A stretch of 12,649 nucleotides of DNA from Acidobacteriota bacterium (lineage in GTDB: Bacteria > Acidobacteriota > Polarisedimenticolia > QHYA01), in assembly GCA_003223995.1 (NCBI GenBank), contig QHYA01000184.1:1-12649 (forward strand), read 5' to 3'. This document shows, in pieces, positions 1 through 6,700 of the stretch. The notes under the pieces are model-generated. The model made no database searches and was not told where the DNA came from. It saw only the letters and a program-made list of their open reading frames with translations. Both the position numbers and the translations under genes were made by a program. Position 1 is the stretch's first letter. Every line of letters starts with the position of its first letter.

Positions 1-871
1 GGCTCAGCTCCTGGAACAGCTCGAGCGCTTCCTTCGGCTGCAGGCCCTCGTGCACCACCTTCCCAACGGCCTGGATCATGGCGGCCGGGGAGTCGGACTG
101 GAAGATGTTGCGCCCCATGTCCACTCCCGCCGCCCCCTGAGTCACGGCGTTGTGGGCCATGGTGAGGGCATCGAGCTCCGGGAGCTTCTTTCCGCCGGCC
201 ATGATGATTGGGACCGGGCAGGAGGCTGTCACGGTCTCGAAGCCCTCGGGGCAGTAATAGGTCTTGACGACCTGGGCCCCGAGCTCGGAGCATATCCGAC
301 ACGCCAGCCGCAGGTAGCGGGCGTCGCGCACCATGTCCTTGCCGACAGCCGTGACGGCAAGAACCGGGATGCCGTGCCGGTTCCCCATGTCCACGAGCTG
401 CGTCATGTTGTGCACCGACCGCGTTTCGAACACGCCTCCCACGAACACCTGCACAGCCAGCGCCGCCACGTTCAGCCGGACAGCGTCCTCGATGTCCACG
501 GCGATTCGCTCGTCGGAAAGCTCCTTGAGGATGCTCGGGCCGCCGCTGGCCCTCAGGACGATGCCGCTGCGGAGAGCAGGCGGGATCGACGAGCGCAGGA
601 TGCCCCGCGTCAGCATCAGGGCGTCGGCGTGCGGCAGCAGCGGGACGATGCTCACGTCAACCCGCTCCAGCCCGGTGGTGGGGCCCTGGAAATAGCCGTG
701 GTCAATCGCCAGCATGACCGTCCGCCCCGTCGTGGGACGGAAGATCCGGCCCAGGCGGTTCTGCATTCCCCAGTCGAGACTGTTTGACCCTTTCAGGAAG
801 AACGGCTCGTTGCGGGCGGGAACGTCCAGGTGGTAATTCTTGGATTCCTTCCCCTCGTCGGCATCCGGCAC
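1..871 (-). CDS. lsrF: LsrF-like 3-hydroxy-5-phosphonooxypentane-2,4-dione thiolase (class I aldolase fold), C-terminus cut by window edge
   Basis: In the E. coli AI-2 pathway, LsrF is the cytoplasmic enzyme that transfers an acetyl group from phospho-hydroxypentanedione to CoA; it has a class I aldolase (DeoC/FbaB-like) barrel. The 290 residues present read as a close LsrF relative: LDWGMQNRL at 32-40, DHGYFQGPTTGLER at 57-70, TRGILRS at 88-94, VGKDMVRD at 176-183, VVKTYY at 201-206 and AGGKKLPE at 225-232. Lys203 is at the number I recall for the E. coli Schiff-base lysine. The start is GTG at 871-869, with GGAGGG at 885-880; this gives an N-terminal extension like that of LsrF. The family is about 291 residues, so only a few are missing. 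No other lsr gene is in the window, so the physiological substrate may differ from AI-2. Confidence 0.9.
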   Translation of the reverse strand, partial: MPDADEGKESKNYHLDVPARNEPFFLKGSNSLDWGMQNRLGRIFRPTTGRTVMLAIDHGYFQGPTTGLERVDVSIVPLLPHADALMLTRGILRSSIPPALRSGIVLRASGGPSILKELSDERIAVDIEDAVRLNVAALAVQVFVGGVFETRSVHNMTQLVDMGNRHGIPVLAVTAVGKDMVRDARYLRLACRICSELGAQVVKTYYCPEGFETVTASCPVPIIMAGGKKLPELDALTMAHNAVTQGAAGVDMGRNIFQSDSPAAMIQAVGKVVHEGLQPKEALELFQELS

Positions 872-879
872 GCGGCGAG

Positions 880-885
880 CCCTCC
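880..885 (-). promoter_or_regulatory. Shine-Dalgarno that fixes the GTG start of lsrF
   Basis: Read on the minus strand this is GGAGGG, 8 nt before GTG at 871-869. It supports the GTG start and a 30-residue N-terminal extension ahead of LDWGMQNRL, as in known LsrF proteins. A possible -10 (TAGAGT, 923-918) lies further upstream, but no -35 goes with it, so no promoter is claimed. Confidence 0.7.
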
Positions 886-1002
886 GGCTGGAAAGATCAG
901 TGAAACGTCGGCGCGCCACTCTACCACGGTCCCTTTCAGTCCGCGGTCGCGGGTGGCGATCGCGCGCGTCGCGCCCGGCAGACTGGGGAACATGCTCGGC
1001 CC

Positions 1003-1032
1003 AAAAAAAAGCCGGGGCATCTGCCCCGGCTT
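1003..1032 (-). terminator. Rho-independent terminator of the hsp20 gene
   Basis: A perfect 10-bp stem (1009-1018 with 1023-1032, AAGCCGGGGC arms) with a 4-nt loop is followed on the minus strand by eight T residues (plus-strand A's at 1003-1010). It begins 29 nt past the hsp20 stop and points the right way. It separates hsp20 from lsrF, so lsrF needs its own promoter in about 130 bp. Confidence 0.95.
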
Positions 1033-1060
1033 GGAGGGTCAGTCGGTGGGACTGCGGTCT

Positions 1061-1606
1061 TTAGGCAGCCTTTATGGCTTTCCTCTCCCCTCCCGCGACC
1101 TCGATCGGAACCTTGCGACCGACGCCTTCAGCCGGCAGAGTGACCTCGAGGACGCCGTTGCTGAAGGAGGCCTTCACACCGTCCGTCTTGACTCCCTCGG
1201 GCAGCGTGAAAGCCCTCTCGAACTGTCCGTGGGAGATCTCCCGGAAATACAGGCTCCCCTGCTTGCCCTGATGCTGCTCCTGCTTGTGGCCTCGCAGGAC
1301 GAGCCGGTTGCCTGCCAGAGAGACCTCGACGTCCTTCGGATCCACGCCCGGCAGCTCCGCCCGCAACACGAACTCATTGTCGCGCGCGAAACACTCGACG
1401 GGCGGGTACCAGGTTCCTGCGGTGAATGCCGGCCAGGTCGCCCCCGCGGGAACCACAGACCTCGTCGAGCTGGCAGGAAGCAGCTTCTTCCCCTCCGTCT
1501 CCTCGGACGTCAGGCCGACGAGCTCGCCCAATGTGCGCCGGAACAGGGCATCGAAGTTCGGAGAGATGTCGAACATCTCGTCGAACGGATCGAATCTTCC
1601 AAACAT
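1061..1606 (-). CDS. Small heat-shock protein, Hsp20 / alpha-crystallin family
   Basis: This is an ATP-independent cytoplasmic holdase chaperone that binds unfolding proteins and usually forms large oligomers. The product is 181 residues, typical of bacterial sHsps. The N-terminal arm (1-66) starts MFGRFDPFDEMFD. The alpha-crystallin domain covers about 67-162, with ELPGVDPKDVEVSL at 84-97 and the hallmark NGVLEVTLP at 150-158. A VPI tripeptide at 166-168 in the short tail corresponds to the I-X-I oligomerisation motif. A 15-codon longer reading to 1651 is possible, but AAAGGAG lies 10 nt before the ATG at 1606, and MFGRF is a usual sHsp start. It is monocistronic, with a promoter at 1673-1701 and a strong terminator at 1003-1032. 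No CIRCE element was seen. Confidence 0.95.
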   Translation of the reverse strand: MFGRFDPFDEMFDISPNFDALFRRTLGELVGLTSEETEGKKLLPASSTRSVVPAGATWPAFTAGTWYPPVECFARDNEFVLRAELPGVDPKDVEVSLAGNRLVLRGHKQEQHQGKQGSLYFREISHGQFERAFTLPEGVKTDGVKASFSNGVLEVTLPAEGVGRKVPIEVAGGERKAIKAA

Positions 1607-1616
1607 GTGCACTCCA

Positions 1617-1623
1617 CTCCTTT
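1617..1623 (-). promoter_or_regulatory. Shine-Dalgarno that fixes the internal ATG start of hsp20
   Basis: Minus-strand AAAGGAG, 10 nt before ATG 1606. It argues against the in-frame upstream ATG at 1651, which would add 15 Arg-rich residues foreign to the family. Confidence 0.7.
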
Positions 1624-1672
1624 CTCTGTTGTTTCTGCCCCTTCGGGCCATAGCGGCCTCCGGGACGTTCTT

Positions 1673-1701
1673 CTCATAAGATCGGACCGCGCACGTGTCA
1701 A
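1673..1701 (-). promoter_or_regulatory. Sigma70-type promoter of hsp20
   Basis: On the minus strand there is a perfect -35 TTGACA (1701-1696), a 17-bp spacer and a -10 TATGAG (1678-1673, 4 of 6 consensus). Predicted transcription starts near 1666, giving a leader of about 60 nt. It is divergent from the promoter at 1754-1782, with only 52 bp between the two -35 boxes. Confidence 0.7.
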
Positions 1702-1717
1702 TCCTCCCTGGGAGTCT

Positions 1718-1757
1718 TCAAGGGCTTCCAGGGGAACCTAGGGGAGGCTGCCCTTGA
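1718..1757. repeat. 8-bp inverted repeat between divergent promoters; possible operator
   Basis: TCAAGGGC (1718-1725) and its exact complement GCCCTTGA (1750-1757) are 32 bp apart centre to centre, close to three helical turns. The right arm overlaps the -35 box of the RiPP promoter; the left arm lies 16 bp upstream of the hsp20 -35. A second, imperfect pair (CCCTGGGAG 1706-1714 / CTTCCAGGG 1725-1733, one G-T) overlaps it. It could be a regulator site or chance. Confidence 0.35.
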
Positions 1758-1782
1758 CACAGGGCTGGGTTAGCAGTACGAG
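1754..1782 (+). promoter_or_regulatory. Probable promoter of the RiPP-like locus
   Basis: A perfect -35 TTGACA (1754-1759), a 17-bp spacer and a weak -10 TACGAG (1777-1782, 3 of 6). Transcription would start near 1789, downstream of the ATG at 1786. That rules out the longer precursor reading and leaves a leader of about 40 nt before the GTG at 1831. Confidence 0.55.
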
Positions 1783-1817
1783 CTTATGCGATTGCGAATC
1801 CGGCGCGACCGGTGGAG

Positions 1818-1824
1818 AAGGAGG
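1818..1824 (+). promoter_or_regulatory. Consensus Shine-Dalgarno of the precursor gene
   Basis: AAGGAGG, 6 nt before the GTG at 1831. It is among the best ribosome sites in the window and sets the precursor start at 1831 rather than at the in-frame ATG 1786, which lies between promoter and Shine-Dalgarno and has no site of its own. Confidence 0.75.
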
Positions 1825-1830
1825 CAGAAG

Positions 1831-1971
1831 GTGAAAGAAACGACGCAGAAACGACCCATCCCGCTGAAGCTCGAGGTCGAGGAAATCGAGCACAGGACGA
1901 GGCCTGGGTGTGACTCTTCCAGCACCTCGCCCCTGTGCACCTGCCCGATAAGGGAGGTGCTCGCCGAGTAG
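1831..1971 (+). CDS. Candidate RiPP precursor peptide (46 aa), Cys/Ser/Thr-rich core
   Basis: This is a small peptide of 46 residues starting at GTG. A charged leader-like half (residues 1-26) contains IPLKLEVEEIE at 10-20. A core-like stretch CDSSSTSPLCTCP follows at 27-39, with three Cys, four Ser and two Thr in 13 residues. The last seven residues, IREVLAE, would be a follower. The architecture resembles precursors modified by LanB-type enzymes. From memory, the L-x-L-x-V leader element followed by a Cys-rich core is closest to FxLD-type lanthipeptide precursors, though the Phe and the exact motif are absent. The next genes encode a SpaB_C protein and a methyltransferase. No export or immunity gene accompanies it. 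A small metal-binding protein is an alternative reading of the Cys pattern. That it is translated is fairly secure; its role is inferred. Confidence 0.65.
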   Translation: MKETTQKRPIPLKLEVEEIEHRTRPGCDSSSTSPLCTCPIREVLAE

Positions 1972-1983
1972 CGGCTTGGAGAC

Positions 1984-2013
1984 CGGGGCGCCCGCAGTGC
2001 TCCGGGCGTCCCG
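1984..2013 (+). terminator. Stem-loop between precursor and modification genes; possible attenuator
   Basis: An 11-bp stem with one G-T wobble (CGGGGCGCCCG 1984-1994 with CGGGCGTCCCG 2003-2013) and an 8-nt loop begins 12 nt after the precursor stop. The downstream sequence is pyrimidine-rich (CTCCCTTCTGCTC) but has no T-tract, so full termination is unlikely. Partial termination or transcript stabilisation that keeps precursor in excess over enzymes is a common RiPP arrangement. Confidence 0.5.
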
Positions 2014-2052
2014 CTCCCTTCTGCTCGGATTTCCGAGATCCTCTCTCCTCTC

Positions 2053-2919
2053 ATGCTCTCCGAGCGGTGTCTCTACACTCTGATCTACGCTGAGAGGGAA
2101 CATCACGAGGAGATCCTCGGACAGCTCGTGACCCCGCTCGTGCGAGAGATCCGCGACAGCCCCGAACTGGACTCCCTCTTCTTCGTTCGCTTCAACGTGC
2201 CCCGCTGGCAGGTGCGCTTCCGGATCCTGGGTAGCTCCGAGTGGGTGGAAGGCCGGGTGAGACCCCTTGTCAAGCGTCGCCTCCTCTCCTTCGAGCAGCG
2301 CCGGCTCGCGAACGGCCACGAGTTCGCCACATACCAGCGCGAGTACGAGAGGTATGGCGGTGAAGAAGGGATGCGTCTGGCAGAGAAGGTTTTCTTTCAC
2401 GACAGTCTCGCCTGCTTGGCCCTGATGGAGGCGGAGCGCAAGGGTCTGGTCGGGAAGAGCCGCAGGGAGATCAGCCTCGTCCTGACCGAGAAGCTCCTCG
2501 ACCTGATGCGGTTCGACACCACCCAGCGCATCGCCTTCCAGAAGCTCGGCTATCGATGGGCGATCGACTTGAAGAGCTGGGACGAGGAGGACTTCAAGGT
2601 TCTCGACAGAAAGTATCAATCCCTCCGGGAGGGGCTTGCGGAGCTGCTGTACGGCGAGCAGAGCCAGGACGCGGAAGCGCAGCTAGGTGGCGAGGTGCCC
2701 GCACGGATCGTCCGGACCTTCCTCGACTCCGTCCGCCCCGTCATCGATCGGCTCCTGGAGACCCACGCCGAAGGGCGGATCCCTCAAGACCTTGTCTACC
2801 TTGCCTGGTCCTACACTCACATGCTCTGCAACCGGCTCGGGATCGACCCGACGCCCGAGGCGATCCTCCGCTATTTCATGCACCGGCTGCTTCTCGACAG
2901 GCCCGGGGCGGTGGCCTGA
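2053..2919 (+). CDS. Free-standing SpaB_C / thiopeptide-type bacteriocin biosynthesis protein (LanB elimination-domain homologue)
   Basis: The product of 288 residues matches the lantibiotic-dehydratase C-terminal domain (SpaB_C; 'thiopep_ocin' type) over its whole length, with no glutamylation domain attached. Visible motifs are LYTLIYAEREHHEEIL at 7-22, FFVRFNVPRWQVRFRI at 43-58, TYQREYERYGG at 93-103, FFHDSLA at 114-120 and SYTHMLCNRLG at 253-263. Arg100 and His256 lie in the motifs holding the Arg and His that NisB uses for glutamate elimination (R826, H961, as I recall). The usual His of the first Arg motif is replaced by Gln53. Free-standing relatives either eliminate glutamate from glutamylated Ser/Thr or form the thiopeptide pyridine ring. 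The start ATG lacks a clear Shine-Dalgarno. The 81 nt back to the precursor stop are open in the same frame and hold a stem-loop. The methyltransferase follows 21 nt after the stop. Confidence 0.85.
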   Translation: MLSERCLYTLIYAEREHHEEILGQLVTPLVREIRDSPELDSLFFVRFNVPRWQVRFRILGSSEWVEGRVRPLVKRRLLSFEQRRLANGHEFATYQREYERYGGEEGMRLAEKVFFHDSLACLALMEAERKGLVGKSRREISLVLTEKLLDLMRFDTTQRIAFQKLGYRWAIDLKSWDEEDFKVLDRKYQSLREGLAELLYGEQSQDAEAQLGGEVPARIVRTFLDSVRPVIDRLLETHAEGRIPQDLVYLAWSYTHMLCNRLGIDPTPEAILRYFMHRLLLDRPGAVA

Positions 2920-2940
2920 AACCTCTTCCGGGGCGGACAT

Positions 2941-3708
2941 TTGGCCGAGCATCACGATTCTTACCTCGGTTTCGCACGGCACTACGACCGGCACGGTTGG
3001 GACTGGTACGCCCACGCGAACTCTCAGCGGCTCCTCGTGCTTCTCCAGGAGCGGGGGCTTTCGGGCGGCAAGATCCTCGATGCCGGCTGCGGCACCGGCA
3101 CGCTGGCCCTCGCTCTGGCCTCGCGAGGCTACGGCGTGACGGGGATCGATCTGTCCGAAGAGATGCTCGCTGTCGCGAGGAGCAAGGACCCGGCCGGCTC
3201 GGTCATCTGGCGAGAGGGGGACATCACGCGCTTCGACCTGCGGGAGCCGGGAGGGTTCGATGCGATCCTGTGCGTCGCCGACACGCTCAATCATCTCGAG
3301 ACTCTCGACGAGTGGGAGGCCGCCTTCTCGCGGTTTGCGGTCCATCTTCGTCCTGGAGGACGGCTCTTCATCGACGCGGTGACCTGTCTCGGGCTGGAAC
3401 GACTGGACAAGTACTCCGTTGTCGAACGCGACGAGCAGACCCTGATCCTCGGGATCATCTACGAACGAGGAAGACGACGCTCCACGCTCAAGGCCACCTC
3501 CTTCGCCAGGCGCTCGGGAGATGGGCTGTACGAGAGGGCCACCGAGACCGTTACGGAATGGGGCCAGCCCGTCGCGGGAATCATCGAGCGGCTTCGCAAA
3601 GCGGGCTTCACCGAGGTGGAGCGACCCTGGGCTTCTTCCCCGGAGACAGCCGCCCAGGACGACCCCGAGCGACACGAGCGGTTGACCTTGCTGGCGCGCA
3701 GGTCGTGA
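2941..3708 (+). CDS. Class I SAM-dependent methyltransferase, probable peptide-tailoring enzyme
   Basis: This cytoplasmic methyltransferase has 255 residues. The SAM-binding motif I is ILDAGCGTGTLALAL at 45-59, the acidic residue that binds the ribose is D70 in GVTGIDLS (65-72), and motif II/III lies around GGFDAILCVADTLNHL (104-119) and LRPGGRLFIDA (136-146). The N-terminus, with Tyr/Trp-rich SYLGFARHYDRHGWDW (7-22), is the usual start of this Methyltransf_25/11-type group. The TTG start 21 nt after the SpaB_C stop is chosen because that conserved segment begins at once; a weak GGGGCGG precedes it by 4 nt. It is not the isoaspartyl-type methyltransferase found with FxLD systems. By position it would methylate the modified peptide (a carboxylate or an amine), but the target is not deducible from sequence. 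Small-molecule substrates remain possible. Confidence 0.85.
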   Translation: MAEHHDSYLGFARHYDRHGWDWYAHANSQRLLVLLQERGLSGGKILDAGCGTGTLALALASRGYGVTGIDLSEEMLAVARSKDPAGSVIWREGDITRFDLREPGGFDAILCVADTLNHLETLDEWEAAFSRFAVHLRPGGRLFIDAVTCLGLERLDKYSVVERDEQTLILGIIYERGRRRSTLKATSFARRSGDGLYERATETVTEWGQPVAGIIERLRKAGFTEVERPWASSPETAAQDDPERHERLTLLARRS

Positions 3709-3790
3709 AAACCCGGTGAAAGCCCGCGTCATTCACGAGACACCGTCGCAAGGGGCAGTCATCGCTCGAGGCCGCGGCGGCTTGTCAGTG

Positions 3791-6700
3791 TCAGGCGGGA
3801 CGGCCGAGGTAGGCCCTCAACTGGGGCGGGACGGAGCGACGGAGCAGGACGTTTCTCGCCTGCCACTCGGAACCCTGGTCCATCTCAACGAGGAACCGAA
3901 CCTTCCCCGCTTCACGCACGCCGATCGGCACCCCGTCGCGGTAGAGGATGCGGTTCGCGGGCGCGGGAGCCACGCGGGCTCCAGGCGTGATGATTCCCGC
4001 GAGGTTCAACGGATCGGCCGCGCTGACGGAAACGAGCTTGCCCTTCGGCGATTCGCGGCGCAGCGCGCGCAGCAGACCGACGGCGTCCGGAAGCGCGAAC
4101 TGCTCCCCCTGGAAGCCGGCCACGAAGCGTCCCCCCCGGATCTCGCCGCGCGCTTCGAGCCGACGGTACACATTCAACAGCTCCCGCCACGGAAGCGCGA
4201 GCGTCTCGCGCTCGAGCAGCTTGCGGAAGACCACACCGTAGCGGCGCAGCAGGATTCCACAAATCCTCCCCGCCGCGTCATCCGGCTCCGCCGACTCCGG
4301 GCGCCGTGAATCCGTCCCCAGGACCCACCAGCGGCCGGCGCTTTCGATGCCGAAGGCGGCGACCGATCCCTTTCGACGGCCTCTCCCGAGGGGGGGCCTT
4401 CGCTCCGAGGGAGTGAGCAGGGCCCGCAGGCCCATGAAGCTATCGCAGGTGATGAGCCCTCGCGCCACCAGTTCCGCGAGGGCGTTTTCGACCTGGCTGC
4501 GAAGCAGCCCCGTTCCCCGCACCAGGTCGTCGAAGAACGAGGCGCCGCGCTCGGCCAGCCAGCCGTGGACCGACAGGGCCGCGTGCGACAGTCCCGAGCT
4601 GGCGGCGTCGGTCCGACGGAAAAGGGCCTCCAGCAGGCTCACGTTGCCTCGTGTCAGCAGCGTGATCGGGGTCGATCGGACCGGAGAAGCCGGGACGCCC
4701 TGAGGAGGAGCAAGGCGTGTCCAGACCAGCCTTCCGGAGAGACAGAGGGCGTCGAGCCAGACCGGGTCGTACTGGGCGAGCCGGGACGGCAGAAGCTCGC
4801 CCTCCCAGGCAGACGCGGCGCACTCGAACCCTTCCAGCAGCTCGATCAGTCCGGCGAGGCTTTCCGTGCCTTCCCCGGACTCGGAGCGGTCCTCGGGGGC
4901 CAGACGGTGCCAGGAGACAAGAAAGCGCATGAAATCGGCCGCGCTGACCGGCTCGATCTCTTGTCTGAGGCGGTTGATCGTGTAGCGGTGGATCCGAGCG
5001 AGAAGCCTCCTGGCGCACCATTCCATCTCCCCATCGCCGCCGCTGGCGGGTGTGAATCTGCCGCGCAGCAGGCTCCCTTCCGCTTCCAGCTTCGCAAGCG
5101 CCGCATCGAGCTTCGACAGGGGGAGCCCGCAAGAGGCGGCGAGGGCGGTCGAGGAGATGGGACCGAGCGCTTCCATTCTGCTGCGAAGCAGCTCGGCCTG
5201 CCCCTCTTCCTCGCTCCAGCTCTTGCAGGCGAACTCCTCGGGGGCGGCCAGAGGCGGCTCGAAGGAGGCTGAGGGAAAGGCGGCCCGAAGCTGCGGAATC
5301 TTCTCGGCTGCAACCCAGAGGACCGCTCCCATCCCGCCGGAGGGAGGGAGCCGCATCCGGCACGCGCGCCGCTGGGCGATCAGCTCTTCGAAGAGCCCGG
5401 TCCGGCCGGACGCCCGAGTCATCGAAGCCCCCTCGGCTTCGGTGAGAAATCCGATCAGGGACAGCGCATCGTGAAGCTCGTCCGGATCGCTGGCCTGCGG
5501 CCAGGACTCCTCACGGACCCGCTGGATCGCCGATGCGTCGAGAGTCCCGAGCTCGGCGGCCTTCCCTGGATCCAGCCACCGCCTGCTGTACACCGCCTGG
5601 GTCCGACGTTCTTCGAGCGGAGCGTCGTCCAGGAAGGCGTAAGGTCTCGCGGAGAGGATTTCCTGCGCGAGCGGGGACGGCTCGTGCAGGTCCCGAGCGA
5701 TCATCCGGATCTCATCCCGCTCCATCTCCCGCAGCAGCGCCTCGAGACCCTCGATGTCCATCGCCTCCTCGAGACAATCGCGGATCGTCTGCTCCACGAG
5801 AGGATGATCCGGGATCTCGCGCTGTCCGACGATGTTCTCCGCGCAGGCGAGCTGGTCGGGGAAAACCGCCGCCAGCAGATCCTCTGCATGCATCCGCTGG
5901 AGCTGCGGGGGGACCTTTCGCCCGCCCCTCCATCGCGGCACGGCCAGGGCGCGGGCCGCGTTCCAGCGCCAGCGGATGCCGAACATCGGGGCGTCGAGCA
6001 GCGCCTGGACGAGCAGCTCGCGGACCGACCCGGAGCGCAGGAACTGAAAGACGTCCTCGAGAGGAAAGCTGTGCATGGGCCCCAGCGACAGGACGATGGC
6101 GTCTTCGGTTGCGGCCGCCTGGAGCTCGAAGTTGAACTTCACACAGAAGCGCTTCCGGAGCGCGAGCCCCCATGCCCGATTGACGCGGCTTCCCCGGGGA
6201 GAATGCAGGACGAGCTGCATGCCGCCGGTTTCGTCGAAGAACCGCTCGAGCACCAGAGTGCGCTCGTCCGGCAGGACTCCGAGCGCGGCCTTCGAGGCGG
6301 CGAGGTACGAGACGATCTGCTCGGCGGCGGGCTGCGCGACGCCAACCTCCTCGACGAGCCAGCTCATCGCTGCGCTCGACCCCGCCGCCCCCGGGTTCGG
6401 TCCGAACGCACCCGCCGATGGCTCCCATGCGGCCCGCTCCGGCCGAGACGCACAGAGCCTGTCCGAAACCTCTCTCCGCAGCCGGCAGACCGCCTCCGAC
6501 ATCTCCCGGCTGCGCGCCGGCGCTTCTCCGAACCAGAAGGGGATGCGGGGCGGCTGGCCGTGGGCGTCCTCGACCCGCACCCGTCCCGGCTCCACTCTCA
6601 GGATCTTCCAGGAGGCGTTGCCGAGCTGAAAGATGTCCCCCGCCAGGCTCTCCACCGCGAAATCCTCGTTCACCGTGCCGACCACCGTCCCCGCGGGCTC

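Noticed and set aside
50..787. Plus-strand open frame of 245 codons over lsrF
   Set aside because: Antisense to a clearly recognised gene; composition is typical of a GC-rich shadow frame.
1706..1733. Possible heat-shock operator (CIRCE or HAIR) upstream of hsp20
   Set aside because: The imperfect CCCTGGGAG/CTTCCAGGG pair matches neither the CIRCE nor the HspR consensus I know.
1786..1830. Longer precursor beginning MRLRIRRDRW at ATG 1786
   Set aside because: The ATG lies directly at the predicted transcription start with no ribosome site, while GTG 1831 has AAGGAGG at ideal spacing. The Arg-rich extension is unlike a RiPP leader.
1738..2619. Minus-strand open frame opposite the precursor and SpaB_C gene
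   Set aside because: No recognisable motif; the plus strand has a promoter, ribosome sites and family matches. The same holds for 2683-3732 minus and 2556-3719 plus.
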